DNA of 64,000 nt from Microtetraspora glauca. Lineage in GTDB: Bacteria > Actinomycetota > Actinomycetes > Streptosporangiales > Streptosporangiaceae. Where the stretch lies: NCBI GenBank assembly GCA_001570385.1, contig BBYL01000006.1, positions 248,001-312,000 of the forward strand, read 5' to 3'. Numbering within the stretch: position 1 is the first letter of the stretch; each line of letters begins with the position of its first letter. Positions 35,259 to 44,167 of the stretch are shown here, in pieces. Position numbers and translations under genes: made by a program. The notes beneath the pieces were generated by a model that saw only the letters and a program-made list of their open reading frames with translations, did not search any database and was not told the origin of the DNA.

Positions 35259-36497
35259 ATGCCCTTCGCCATCTACATCCTCGGACTGGCGGTATTCGCC
35301 CAGGGAACGTCCGAGTTCATGCTGTCCGGACTGGTTCCGGACATCGCCAGTGAACTGAATGTGTCCATCCCGGCCGTTGGCGCGCTGACGTCCGCCTTCG
35401 CCGCAGGAATGATCGTCGGCGCCCCGCTGATGGCGGTCCTCAGCCTGCGCTGGCCACGAAGGCGGGCGCTGCTCGTCTTCCTGGTCGCGTTCATGCTCGT
35501 GCATGTCGCCGGCGCGGTCACCACCAGCTTCTCCGTGCTCCTGGTGACCCGAGTCCTCGGAGCGCTGGCCAACGCCGGTTTCCTCGCCGTGGGGCTCGCG
35601 ACGGCGACCAGCATGGTCCCGCAGAACGCCAAAGGCCGGGCCACCTCCATCCTGCTCGGCGGTATCACGCTCGCGTGCGTCGCCGGTGTGCCCGCCGGTG
35701 CCGCGCTCGGTCAGACGCTCGGCTGGCGGTCGGCGTTCTGGGCCGTAGCCCTGATCTCCCTGCCCGCCGTCGTCGCCGTGATGCGCTCGGTGCCCGACAC
35801 CGTGCGGGCGACCGGCGACCCGGACGAGGCCCGTCCCCGCGCACGGCGCGAACTACGGGCCCTGCGCGAGCCGCGCCTGCTGGTCGTTCTGGTGCTGGCC
35901 GCGCTGGTGAACGCCGCCACCTTCTGCACTTTCACGTATCTGACGCCGCTGGTCACCAACGTGAGCGGCTTCTCGGAGGGCTGGGTGCCGGTGATGCTGG
36001 CGCTGTTCGGTCTCGGGTCGTTCGCCGGAGTGACCATCGGCGGCCGTCTGTCCGACACGCGGCCGATGCTGGTCCTGGTCCCGGGTGGGATCGCCCTGCT
36101 CGCCGGATGGGCGCTCTTCGCGCTCACAGCCGGCGGCCCGATCGTCACGTTCCTGCTCACCGTTGTCCAGGGGACCCTGTCGTTCGCCGTCGGCTCGACC
36201 CTGATCGCCCAGGTTCTGTACGCGGCGCCCCGGGCGCCCTCGCTCGGCGGCTCCTTCGCGACCGCGGCCCTCAACGTAGGGGCGGCCGTCGGCCCCGCCG
36301 TCGGCGGCGCCACCATCGCCGCAGGGCTCGGCTACCGCTCGCCGCTGTGGGTCAGCGCCCTGCTGGTGGCGGCGGCGCTCGTCACGGCGGGCCTCGCCCA
36401 GGCCATACGGCAGGCACCATCGCCGCGCGGCCGGCGAGGAGCGGCCCGGCCGGAAGATGGCCGGGCCGCGCCACGCACTCGCCCGGGTGGCCGCTGA
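35259..36497 (+). CDS. MFS exporter, chloramphenicol-efflux (Cmx/CmlR) type
   Basis: 412-aa, 12-TM inner-membrane exporter. The N-terminus MPFAIYILGLAVFAQGTSEF, then MLSGLVPDIASEL, is the hallmark of actinobacterial Cml/Cmx chloramphenicol exporters. Motif A occurs as GAPLMAVLSLRWPRRRALL and motif C-like GGITLACVAGVPAGAALGQT follows. I chose ATG 35259 rather than the upstream GTG 35199 because the family begins exactly here. The upstream repeats, leader ORF and hairpins suggest drug-inducible expression. Its real substrate may differ from chloramphenicol. Confidence 0.9.
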   Translation: MPFAIYILGLAVFAQGTSEFMLSGLVPDIASELNVSIPAVGALTSAFAAGMIVGAPLMAVLSLRWPRRRALLVFLVAFMLVHVAGAVTTSFSVLLVTRVLGALANAGFLAVGLATATSMVPQNAKGRATSILLGGITLACVAGVPAGAALGQTLGWRSAFWAVALISLPAVVAVMRSVPDTVRATGDPDEARPRARRELRALREPRLLVVLVLAALVNAATFCTFTYLTPLVTNVSGFSEGWVPVMLALFGLGSFAGVTIGGRLSDTRPMLVLVPGGIALLAGWALFALTAGGPIVTFLLTVVQGTLSFAVGSTLIAQVLYAAPRAPSLGGSFATAALNVGAAVGPAVGGATIAAGLGYRSPLWVSALLVAAALVTAGLAQAIRQAPSPRGRRGAARPEDGRAAPRTRPGGR

Positions 36498-36555
36498 CTC
36501 CAGCGAGGAGATCGCCGTCTGGCTGTGGTCCGGGCCACCTGCGCCCACCCCCGGC

Positions 36556-37389
36556 TCAGGAGGCCGGGCGGTGGCCGCCCTTGGCCTGCTGGATGAGCTC
36601 GTAGACGTGGGCCCGGAGCTCGGCGAAGCGGGGCAGGGAGCGGGTGACGAGCTGGTCACGCTCATCCGGCAGGTCGATGGTGACCTCTTCGAGCACGACC
36701 GTCGGCGAGTCGGACAGGACGATGACGCGCTGGCCGAGGTAGACGGACTCGTCGATGTCATGGGTGACGAACAGCACGGTGACCCCGAGGCGCTTCCACA
36801 GGGAGCGGACGAGGTCTTCGAGGTCGGCGCGGGTCTGGGCGTCGACGGCGGCGAACGGTTCGTCCATCAGCAGGAGATGCGGTTCGTAGGCGACCGCGCG
36901 GGCGATGGCCACGCGCTGCTGCATGCCTCCCGACAACTGCCAGGGATGGGCGCCCTGGGCGTCGGCCAGGCCGACGGCCTCCAGCGCCTCCCGGACGAGC
37001 CGCTGCCGTTCGGCCTTGGGGACCTTCTTCTCCTTCAGCGGGAGCTCGACGTTCTGCCGTACGGTCATCCAGGGGAACAGGCTGCGGCCGTACTCCTGGA
37101 AGACCACGGCCATGCCGGGGGGCGGGCCGGTCACCCTCTCACCTTCGAGCACCACCTCACCGGCGGTGCTGTCCAGCAGCCCCGCGACGCATCTCAGCAG
37201 GGTGGTCTTGCCGGCGCCGGAGGGCCCGACGATGCAGACGAGTTCGCCGGACGCGATGGTGAAGGTCAGGTCGCGGACCGCCTCCACGCTGCGGCCCCTG
37301 CCCTCGTAGACCTTCTTCAGGTTGCGGACGTCCAGCATCGTGGTGGAGCTCTCCGGGCGCGCGGCGGCGCCGATGGGTGCGGTGGTCAT
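36556..37389 (-). CDS. ABC transporter ATP-binding subunit (nitrate/sulfonate/taurine type)
   Basis: 277-aa SsuB/TauB-like ATPase. Seen: Walker A GPSGAGKTT, Q-loop VVFQEYGRSLFPWMTVRQNV, signature LSGGMQQRVAIARAVAY, Walker B LLLMDEPFAAVDAQTRADLE, H-loop LFVTHDIDESVYL. Last gene of the SBP-permease-permease-ATPase operon read leftward from 39974. In aromatic-acid clusters, importers of this class carry aromatic or sulfonated acids, which fits the adjoining catabolic genes. Confidence 0.94.
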   Translation of the reverse strand: MTTAPIGAAARPESSTTMLDVRNLKKVYEGRGRSVEAVRDLTFTIASGELVCIVGPSGAGKTTLLRCVAGLLDSTAGEVVLEGERVTGPPPGMAVVFQEYGRSLFPWMTVRQNVELPLKEKKVPKAERQRLVREALEAVGLADAQGAHPWQLSGGMQQRVAIARAVAYEPHLLLMDEPFAAVDAQTRADLEDLVRSLWKRLGVTVLFVTHDIDESVYLGQRVIVLSDSPTVVLEEVTIDLPDERDQLVTRSLPRFAELRAHVYELIQQAKGGHRPAS

Positions 37390-37390
37390 C

Positions 37391-38173
37391 TCAGCCCTCT
37401 CGCTGTGACATGCGCAGACCGGTGTACCAGCTCAGCAGCCGGGCCTCCGCCGCCCGGAAGATCACCGACAGGGCGATGCCGATCAGCCCGAGCATGATGA
37501 TCCCGGTCCACATCTGCGGGATCGCGAAGCTGCGCTGGAACTGGATGATGGTGAAGCCCACGCCGTTGCTCGCGGCGAACATCTCGCTGATCACCATCAG
37601 GATGATCCCGATGGACAGCGCCTGCCGCGCACCGGCGGCGATCTGCGGGCTGGCTCCCCGCAGCACCAGATGGACGAGCCGCGAGTGGGGGCGCAGCCGG
37701 TAGCAGCGGGCGGTGTCGCGCAGCACCTCGTCCAGCGCGCGCACACCCTCCACCGCGTTCAGCAGCACCGGCCAGACGCACCCGGAGACGATCACCAGCA
37801 CCTTCATCTCGTTCCCGATGCCGGCGAACAGCATCAGGATCGGCACCAGCACCGGCGACGGGATCGCCCGGAAGAACTCCAGGACCGGCTCCAGCAGGCC
37901 ACGGAGCGTACGCGAGGAACCGATCGCGGTGCCCAGGCCCACCCCCAGCGCCACGGCCACCAGGTAGCCCACCAGCAGCCGGGCCAGACTGGGCAGCACA
38001 TCTGCGGTGAACCGGCCGGTGAACCAGGTCTCGCCGAACGTGCCCACGATCTGGCTCAGCGGCGGCCAGAAGAAGTCGGTGCTGTCCGCCGTCGCCGCCC
38101 ACCACGCCGCGACCAGCAGTACCGGCACGGCCAGCAGCAGCAGGACCTTCCGGCCCGCGCTCAGCGTGTTCAC
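37391..38173 (-). CDS. ABC transporter permease (SsuC/TauC type)
   Basis: 260-aa inner-membrane permease with about six TM segments. Seen: PPLSQIVGTFGETWFTGRFT, FFRAIPSPVLVPILMLFAGI (the typical RxIPxxxxxP membrane motif), MKVLVIVSGCVWPVLLNAVE, and a C-terminal EARLLSWYTGLR. GTG 38173 overlaps the stop of the preceding permease (GTGA); the frame extends to 38206 but without support. It pairs with the next permease as a heterodimer. Confidence 0.93.
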   Translation of the reverse strand: MNTLSAGRKVLLLLAVPVLLVAAWWAATADSTDFFWPPLSQIVGTFGETWFTGRFTADVLPSLARLLVGYLVAVALGVGLGTAIGSSRTLRGLLEPVLEFFRAIPSPVLVPILMLFAGIGNEMKVLVIVSGCVWPVLLNAVEGVRALDEVLRDTARCYRLRPHSRLVHLVLRGASPQIAAGARQALSIGIILMVISEMFAASNGVGFTIIQFQRSFAIPQMWTGIIMLGLIGIALSVIFRAAEARLLSWYTGLRMSQREG

Positions 38174-39000
38174 CGGGGAACCTCCCCACGGATCGAGGGG
38201 TGCCAACGCAGCGCCCGGCGCTCGGCGGCGCGCGCGATCACGTTGACGACCACACCTATCAGACCGACCACGATGACCAGGGCGTACATCGCCGCCACCG
38301 CGCCGGAGGTCTGCGCCACCGCGATCTGCCTGCCGAGCCCGGGCGACCCGATGATCAGCTCACCGGTGATCTCCAGGATCAACGCCACCGCCGCGCCCAG
38401 CCGGAACCCGGTCATCATGTACGGCAGCGCGGTCGGCCAGATCACCGTGCGCACCTGGGTCAGCGGACGGAACCGGTACGAGCGCGCGGTCTCCCGGGCG
38501 ACCGGGTCCACGTCCTGCACGCCGTACAGAACCTGCACCAGCACCTGCCAGAAGGCGGCGTACACCACCAGCAGAAGTGTCGAGCGCATGTCCGTGCCGA
38601 ACAGCAGCACGGCCAGCGGGATCAGCGCCACCGACGGGATCGGGCGCAGGAACTCGATCGTCGAGTTCATCGCCGCCCGCAGCAGCGGGATGCCGCCGAT
38701 CAGGATTCCCAGCACCACGCCCGCGACCATCGCGATCGACAGACCGATCGCCCAGCCGCGCAACGTCTCCAGCAGCGACTGCCAGAACTCCGCCGTCGCG
38801 GCCTGATCCGCCAGCGCCGAGACCATGTCGCTGAACGGCGGCAGGAACCGCTCGTCCACCAGCCCGGCCCGGGGCGCCAGCTCCACCACCGTCACCAGCC
38901 CGGCCAGGCCGATCAGGCCCAGGGCCCAGGTGGGGAGAGGGCGGTGACGGCGTCCGCCCCGGCCCCGTCCCGGCGTGCCCGCCGTCACCGCCACCGTCAC
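38170..39000 (-). CDS. ABC transporter permease (SsuC/TauC type)
   Basis: 276-aa permease. Seen: a basic, Gly/Arg-rich N-terminal tail, then LPPFSDMVSALADQAATAEF, FLRPIPSVALIPLAVLLFGT, LLVVYAAFWQVLVQVLYGVQ, and the cytoplasmic loop ARSYRFRPLTQVRTVIWPTA. GTG 39000 overlaps the binding-protein stop. The importer thus has two different permease genes, unlike classical SsuABC or TauABC. Confidence 0.93.
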   Translation of the reverse strand: MTVAVTAGTPGRGRGGRRHRPLPTWALGLIGLAGLVTVVELAPRAGLVDERFLPPFSDMVSALADQAATAEFWQSLLETLRGWAIGLSIAMVAGVVLGILIGGIPLLRAAMNSTIEFLRPIPSVALIPLAVLLFGTDMRSTLLLVVYAAFWQVLVQVLYGVQDVDPVARETARSYRFRPLTQVRTVIWPTALPYMMTGFRLGAAVALILEITGELIIGSPGLGRQIAVAQTSGAVAAMYALVIVVGLIGVVVNVIARAAERRALRWHPSIRGEVPR

Positions 39001-39974
39001 GGAAGTAGCCCGCCGAGATCGGGAGCGGTCTGGATCAGGCCGTCCTGCAGGGCGAGCTTCGACAGGGTCTCGAGCGACCCGCGGTTGATCTCCGAGGGAT
39101 ACGTGGGGAGTGTGAGCGAGCCGGCCATAGCCGAATCGATCTTCGTGTAGGTGAGCAGGACCTTGCGCACCGCGTCCGGGTTGTCGGAGGCGTACTTCAG
39201 GGACTTCAGCATCGCGGAGGTGAAGCGCTTCACCAGGTCGGGCTTGGAGGCGATGGTCTGCTCGGAGGTGAAGTAACCGGCGATGGCCAGCTCAGGAGCG
39301 GTGTCCACATAGTTCGACGCGATCACGCGGTCACCGTTCTTCTGGGCGGTCGCCAGGAACGGCTCGACGACCTGGACGGCGTCGACGCTTCCCTTGTCCA
39401 GCGCGGCGAGCATGTCCGGGAAGGGCAGCTCGACGAATTCGACGTTCTTCGGGTCACCGCCGGCGGCCCGGATCGAGGCCCGGACCGTGGTGTCGTTGAT
39501 GTTGTTGAGGGTGTTGACCGCGACGCGCTTCCCGGCGAGGTCCGCGGCGGACTTCAGCGGGCTGTCGGCCTTGACGACCACCCCTCCGAAGTCCTTGCCC
39601 TGGGCGCCCGTCGAGCCGGCGCCGGGCGTGACGACCTTGAGGGGGAGGCCCTTGGACCGGGCGATGATCAGCGACGTGAAGTTGCTGAACCCGAACTCCA
39701 CCTGACCGCTGACGACGGCGGGGACGATGGCGGCACCGCCCTGCGCGGACACGAGCTCCAGCTTCAGCCCTTCCTCGGCGAAGAATCCCTCCTGAGCGCC
39801 GAGGTAGACCGGCGCCACGTCGACGATGGGGATCACGCTGACCTTCACCGAGGTGAGGCCGGCCGAGGCCGGCCTACCGGCGTCGGACGCGTCCGGGGAA
39901 GGGGTCTGCCCGCCCCCGCACGCGGTGAGGAAGAGAACGGAGGCGGCGGCCAGAACCGCGCGAATTTTGGTCAC
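38997..39974 (-). CDS. ABC transporter substrate-binding lipoprotein (NMT1/SsuA-like)
   Basis: 325 aa; a signal peptide ends in the lipobox LTAC. Seen: KVSVIPIVDVAPVYLGAQEG, FFAEEGLKLELVSAQGGAAI, VSGQVEFGFSNFTSLIIARS, KGLPLKVVTPGAG and PDMLAALDKGSVDAVQVVEP, all typical of the NMT1/SsuA family. GTG 39974 has GGAG 8 bp upstream. A candidate GntR box lies ~290 bp upstream. The ligand is probably the aromatic acid degraded by the neighbouring genes (inference). Confidence 0.93.
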   Translation of the reverse strand: MTKIRAVLAAASVLFLTACGGGQTPSPDASDAGRPASAGLTSVKVSVIPIVDVAPVYLGAQEGFFAEEGLKLELVSAQGGAAIVPAVVSGQVEFGFSNFTSLIIARSKGLPLKVVTPGAGSTGAQGKDFGGVVVKADSPLKSAADLAGKRVAVNTLNNINDTTVRASIRAAGGDPKNVEFVELPFPDMLAALDKGSVDAVQVVEPFLATAQKNGDRVIASNYVDTAPELAIAGYFTSEQTIASKPDLVKRFTSAMLKSLKYASDNPDAVRKVLLTYTKIDSAMAGSLTLPTYPSEINRGSLETLSKLALQDGLIQTAPDLGGLLP

Positions 39975-40456
39975 GGTGCTTCTCCAGGACGTCGGTCGGG
40001 GGGTGAGGAGTTGACGTCGGCGCTCGTCACGGCCGGACGAGGCCTTCGGATCGGCGCGTTCCCCTCCACCGTTCCACCGCGCAGGACGACGCTGGTCGCA
40101 CTGCCGGTCCCCAGAGGAGAGCAGGCCGAACGTTCGGGCGCGTACCGCGGTGCCCGCCCGGCGACCGCGGAGGGCGGTCGCGAGACGGCAGCCGACCGAT
40201 GGCTGCCTTCCCCGATGGCACCGCTCGTTTGTGAGGCCGATGCTATGAATTATGTACGCGATTGTCAACGATTTGTTTACCAAGAGCTGCGCCAAATTTG
40301 TCGTCACTCTATGGATGTATTGGGGCATGCCGAAAGAGGCCTCCGGCGCGGACGGCCGTGGCCTTCGGATGGGGGTTCACTCACGAGTAGGTGGTTCGCG
40401 AGTGGGGGGTCGCGAGTGGAGGGGATACGAGGACGAGGGCGCGCGAGTCCGGGATC
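39975..40456. other. control region upstream of the ABC importer
   Basis: About 480 bp without a supportable gene. An AT-rich island at 40244-40300 holds the box ATTGTCAACGAT at 40261-40272 and is the only part of low GC, so the promoter is probably there. The stretch also separates the importer from the GntR gene, which reads in the same direction. Confidence 0.5.
40261..40272. promoter_or_regulatory. candidate GntR/FCD operator (importer)
   Basis: ATTGTCAACGAT, matching ATTGTCAACAAT at 45714-45725 in 11 of 12 bases. The symmetric part TTGT-N2-ACRA is the half-site pattern common for FadR-type GntR regulators. It lies upstream of the binding-protein gene. Confidence 0.6.
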
Positions 40457-41125
40457 TCAGGACTTGGCCAGCACCGCCGCCTCGACATGGGGCGTCGTGG
40501 ACTTCGAGATCTGGGTGATCACATCGCGCAGGTGCTCGCGCATGGCTGCCTCGGCGGCCGCGGGGTCCCGCGCCACGATGGCGTCGACGATCTTCTCGTG
40601 CTGCCCGAGGGAGACGGTGGACCGGCCCGGCTGAAGGGCCAGGCGGAACTGGTGGCGGACGAGTTGGCCCTGCAGCCGGAGGAGGATGGTGCGGGCGGTC
40701 TCCTGGCCCGCGATCTCCTGGATGAGGGCGTGCAGGGACGCGTTGAGCTCGGAGTAGGCCAGCGGATCGTGCCCTTCGACCCTCTCGCGCATCGCCCGCC
40801 TGATCTGGAGCAGCCTGTCGGCCTGGCCGGGCGTCACCCGCTCGGCCGCCTTCGCCGCCAGCAGGCCCTCGAGCACCATCCGCACTTCCGTGATCTCCAC
40901 CGCCTCGGCGGTGGAGATCACGCGGACCCGCGCGCCCTTGTTGCGCTGCACCTCGACGAGGCCGTCGGCGACGAGCTCTCGCAGTGCTTGCCGCACGGTG
41001 GACCGGCTGACCTGGTAAAGGTCGCACAGCTCGGCTTCGACGAGGCGCTGCCCGGCGGCGAAGTGCCCGTCCAGCACCGATCGGCGGATCTTCACGACCA
41101 GCTCTTGGGGGTCGACCGCCTTCAT
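40457..41125 (-). CDS. GntR-family regulator, FadR/FCD subfamily
   Basis: 222 aa: winged helix (QELVVKIRRSVLDGHFAAGQ, LVEAELCDLYQVSRSTVRQA, LRELVADGLVEVQRNKGARV) followed by an all-helical FCD ligand domain (ITEVRMVLEGLLAAKAAERV, LNASLHALIQEIAG, LGQHEKIVDAIVARDPAAAE). FCD members sense organic acids. It lies between the dioxygenase and importer genes on the same strand and probably binds the ATTGTCAACRAT boxes upstream of both units. ATG 41125 follows GGAAGATC. Confidence 0.94.
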   Translation of the reverse strand: MKAVDPQELVVKIRRSVLDGHFAAGQRLVEAELCDLYQVSRSTVRQALRELVADGLVEVQRNKGARVRVISTAEAVEITEVRMVLEGLLAAKAAERVTPGQADRLLQIRRAMRERVEGHDPLAYSELNASLHALIQEIAGQETARTILLRLQGQLVRHQFRLALQPGRSTVSLGQHEKIVDAIVARDPAAAEAAMREHLRDVITQISKSTTPHVEAAVLAKS

Positions 41126-41226
41126 GATCTTCCTCCCGTGTCGGTGCCGCGGAACGGCGCTGTTGTGGTTGGCGACATTCTAGGTGACCAAATCGTGACC
41201 GGCGGTCGTACGGGCGGCGGCGGGCA

Positions 41227-42180
41227 TCACTCGATCACGGGCGTGCCGTGGGTGTGGAACGACTCGATGGTCTTCAGTCCCCACGCCTGCCCCTTGGCGC
41301 GCTCCGCCTGCGTCCACGTGATGACCTCCCAGTCGGGGGCCAGGATCAGCCGGGCGCCGGCGTTGCACAGCTCGACGCGGTTGCCGCCGGGCTCCCAGAC
41401 GTAGAGGAAGAACGTCTGCTGGATGGCGTGCTTGTGCGGGCCGGTCTCGATGTGGATGCCCGCCTCGAGGAAGACGTCGGCCGCCCGCAGGATGTCCTCC
41501 CTGGTGTCGGTCGCGAACGCCACGTGGTGCAGGCGTCCCCGCGCGCCGCTCCAATCGGAGGTGTACACGAGGTCGTAGGACTTGTTGCAGACCGAGAACC
41601 ACACGGCGGCGGGGGAGCCGTCGTCGTTCACGATCTGCTCCGTGGGTCGCGCTCCCAGCGCGCCGGTCACGAAGTCGCCGGCCGCCGCCACGTCCGAGGC
41701 GAGGAAGTTCACGTGGTCCAGACGTCGGACGTTCGCGCCTCTCCCGGGGAAGGCCGAGGCCTGGTTCTTCAACGACGGCCGGTGCTCCTCGGTCGCGACG
41801 TACCGCTCCGTCTCGTAATACAGGCCCATGTCGTGGCCGTCCGGGTCGGTGAAGAGGTAGACGGGCCCGAGCCCGAACTCCGACCCGCTCCACCCGGCGC
41901 CGAGCCCGGCCGCCTCGACGGCCTCGACCCGGCGGCTCAGCGCCTGCGGGCCGGCCGCCCGCAGGAACGTACGGCCGACGCCGGCCCGGTCCCTGCCGGT
42001 GATCTTCACGGTGTAGCGCTCGTAGTCGTCCCACGAGTGCACGTAGATCGAGTCGCCCTCCCGGTGGATCTCCTTCATCGCCATCAGGTTTACGAAGAAG
42101 TCGCGGGTCTCCTCCGGCACGGGGCTGAAAATCTCGACGGATCCCAGGTGGGCGATGTCGCCGAATGCCGCTGACTGCAT
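41227..42180 (-). CDS. VOC-fold (type I) extradiol ring-cleavage dioxygenase
   Basis: 317-aa non-haem Fe(II) dioxygenase of the catechol 2,3-dioxygenase/metapyrocatechase group with two VOC modules. By spacing to XylE the metal ligands are His156 (LDHVNF), His219 (LHHVAF) and Glu270 (GNRVEL); His251 and Tyr260 (KHAIQQTFFLY) match the second-sphere His246 and Tyr255. The acid/base His199 of XylE appears to be Tyr202 here (SYDLVY where relatives have HD). It is encoded with oxalomesaconate-pathway enzymes, so the substrate may be gallate or a related trihydroxybenzoate rather than catechol (inference). Confidence 0.88.
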   Translation of the reverse strand: MQSAAFGDIAHLGSVEIFSPVPEETRDFFVNLMAMKEIHREGDSIYVHSWDDYERYTVKITGRDRAGVGRTFLRAAGPQALSRRVEAVEAAGLGAGWSGSEFGLGPVYLFTDPDGHDMGLYYETERYVATEEHRPSLKNQASAFPGRGANVRRLDHVNFLASDVAAAGDFVTGALGARPTEQIVNDDGSPAAVWFSVCNKSYDLVYTSDWSGARGRLHHVAFATDTREDILRAADVFLEAGIHIETGPHKHAIQQTFFLYVWEPGGNRVELCNAGARLILAPDWEVITWTQAERAKGQAWGLKTIESFHTHGTPVIE

Positions 42181-42248
42181 CGGATCTCCTCTCGGTTGGT
42201 GCCATGGTTCAGGCGGCTCGCGGCGCCTGCGTTCTCAGAACTGCGGAT

Positions 42249-43376
42249 TCACCGCCGGGGGTCGGCCCGGCGCGGCCAGACCCGGCCGTCGAAGAGCTTG
42301 CGCGCGGTGCTCACCACTCCGGAGCGGCGGACGCGCAGGGCCGTCCCGCTCCCGGATACCTCGACGGAGGCGTCGAAGAAGCCGGTCGGATGCTCGATCC
42401 GCAGGGTGGCTCCCGATGCCGTACGCGCGGCGACCCCGGCGCCGGCCTCGGTGGCCACCTCGGCGGCGACCGAGCCCTCGACGAGTACGGCGGTGGCGAC
42501 CGAGACCGCACCCAGGACACCGATGGAGGTGTGGACCCGGTGCGGGATGAAGGTCCGGGTCGAGATGGTGCCCCCGTCACGCGGTGCGGCCACCAGGGTC
42601 ATCTTGGGCACCGTGGTCGCCCGCACGTCGCCCAGCCCCATCAGCTCGCCCGCCCGCAGCCGGATCTCCTCGACCTTCGCCTTCAGCGTCGCGTCGCCCT
42701 CCAGTTCGGAGGGGGACTCGTACCCCGTCACCCCGAGTGACCTGGCGGCCATCACCACCACGGGCATGCCGTTGTCGACGCAGGTCGTCTCCACGCCGGC
42801 GATCTCGTTCCGTACGGAACCGGTGGGCAGGAGACCGCCGCACGTCGCGCCCTCCGTTCCCTCGAAGTAGAGGGTCACCGGCGCGGACGGGAACGGCACG
42901 CCCGAGATGAGGGTGCCGCCCGCGTACCTCACCCGGCCGTCACGGGTGTCCACGGTGGCGGTCGCCGCGCCGCCCCCGTTGAGGATGCGGATGCGGACCC
43001 GGGTCGTGTCGCCGTCCACCGGGACCAGCCCGCGCTCGATGGCGAACGGCGCGACGCCGGTCAGGAGGTTGCCGCAGGTCTGCCGCGCCGAGACGCCGGC
43101 CTCGGTGACCTGTACCTGCAGGAACAGGTAGTCGACGTCCGCGCGGGGGTCCGGGGAGCGGGAGATGACGGCCACCTTGCTCGTCAGCGGATGGCCACCG
43201 CCGATCCCGTCGATCTGCCGGGCGTCGGGCGAGCCCATCAGCCGCAGCAGCAGGTCATCGCGCCGGTCCTCCTCGGCGGGCAGGTCCTCCGCGAGGAAGT
43301 AGGCGCCCTTCGAGGTTCCGCCGCGCATCAGCATGCACCGGATCCCCGCGTCATCGATCTCTTCCACGGTGTTCAC
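42249..43376 (-). CDS. galD: 4-oxalomesaconate tautomerase, PrpF-like
   Basis: 375-aa PrpF/AcnD-accessory family isomerase. Seen: CMLMRGGTSKGAYFLAEDLP, the GalD/LigU start; DGIGGGHPLTSKVAVISRS, VSARQTCGNLLTGVAPFAIE with the family cysteine, and PVVVMAARSLGVTGYES. In gallate and protocatechuate 4,5-cleavage routes it interconverts keto and enol tautomers of 4-oxalomesaconate. GTG 43376 overlaps the upstream dehydrogenase stop (GTGA). The pathway assignment depends on the neighbouring hydratase and aldolase. Confidence 0.87.
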   Translation of the reverse strand: MNTVEEIDDAGIRCMLMRGGTSKGAYFLAEDLPAEEDRRDDLLLRLMGSPDARQIDGIGGGHPLTSKVAVISRSPDPRADVDYLFLQVQVTEAGVSARQTCGNLLTGVAPFAIERGLVPVDGDTTRVRIRILNGGGAATATVDTRDGRVRYAGGTLISGVPFPSAPVTLYFEGTEGATCGGLLPTGSVRNEIAGVETTCVDNGMPVVVMAARSLGVTGYESPSELEGDATLKAKVEEIRLRAGELMGLGDVRATTVPKMTLVAAPRDGGTISTRTFIPHRVHTSIGVLGAVSVATAVLVEGSVAAEVATEAGAGVAARTASGATLRIEHPTGFFDASVEVSGSGTALRVRRSGVVSTARKLFDGRVWPRRADPRR

Positions 43377-44167
43377 GGCGCCGTCCCCAACCGCGGAACG
43401 CCCCGGCCGGACACCGACTTCAGGACCTCGACGGTGGCCAGGGTCATCGCCGCGGACTCCCCGGCCGACCTGGCCATCCGGACGGCCGCCTCCATCTCGG
43501 CCACGCGGCGTTCACTGTGCGGCACGGTGCCGTCGAGGAGCCTGCGGATCACGTCGCCGTCGAGCTCGGTCAAGGTGTCGACCAGATGGTCGTGACACCA
43601 TTCCCCGAGCCCCTGCGTCTCCGCCACCCGCAACGACTCGACCATCAAGGCGGTCAGGCCCTTCACCACGATGCTGCGCAGCAGTTTGCGCGCCGCCGCC
43701 TGGCCGACCTCCTCACCGAGCGAGGTGATGTCCATCCCGCAGGCGGACAGCAGCTCGGTGGCCCGTCCGGCGCCCGGACCGGCGGCCAGGACGGGGGTCC
43801 TCACCAGCAGCCGGAGCACGGGTGCCATCAGGACACCCTCGGCGAAGGTCAGCCCGTGCGCGGTCGCGGTGGCCGCCAGCTCGCGCTTGAGATCCGGGCT
43901 GGCGGTGGCCAGATCGAGGTAGACGGCATCGGACGCGGTGTGCCCGAGTGCGGACTCCAGCGCGCCGGGCGCGTCGGCGGCCGCCGTCAGCGCGATGATC
44001 ACCTGTGCCCCGGCCACGGCCTCGGCGGGGGTCTCCGTGACGGTGAAGTCGACCGGGCGTCCCGTCCACGCGGGATCGAAGCCGGTGACGTGCGCGTGGG
44101 CGCGGAGCCCCGAGGCGATCGCGTAACCGGCCTCACCGAGTCCGAGCAGGGCGACGCGCGGCTTCAC
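43373..44167 (-). CDS. NAD(P)-binding 6PGDH-like dehydrogenase with DUF1932 domain
   Basis: 264 aa. N-terminal Rossmann fold (VALLGLGEAGYAIASGLRAH, AQVIIALTAAADAPGALES) and a C-terminal helical DUF1932-type domain (AARKLLRSIVVKGLTALMVE, SLRVAETQGLGEW). It resembles beta-hydroxyacid dehydrogenases in outline; the substrate is unknown. It overlaps the aldolase (GTGA) and the tautomerase, so it belongs to the pathway. It could act on a semialdehyde or hydroxy-acid intermediate, such as the step LigC performs in the protocatechuate 4,5 route (inference). GTG 44167 is chosen; the frame upstream shadows the aldolase. Confidence 0.85.
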   Translation of the reverse strand: MKPRVALLGLGEAGYAIASGLRAHAHVTGFDPAWTGRPVDFTVTETPAEAVAGAQVIIALTAAADAPGALESALGHTASDAVYLDLATASPDLKRELAATATAHGLTFAEGVLMAPVLRLLVRTPVLAAGPGAGRATELLSACGMDITSLGEEVGQAAARKLLRSIVVKGLTALMVESLRVAETQGLGEWCHDHLVDTLTELDGDVIRRLLDGTVPHSERRVAEMEAAVRMARSAGESAAMTLATVEVLKSVSGRGVPRLGTAP

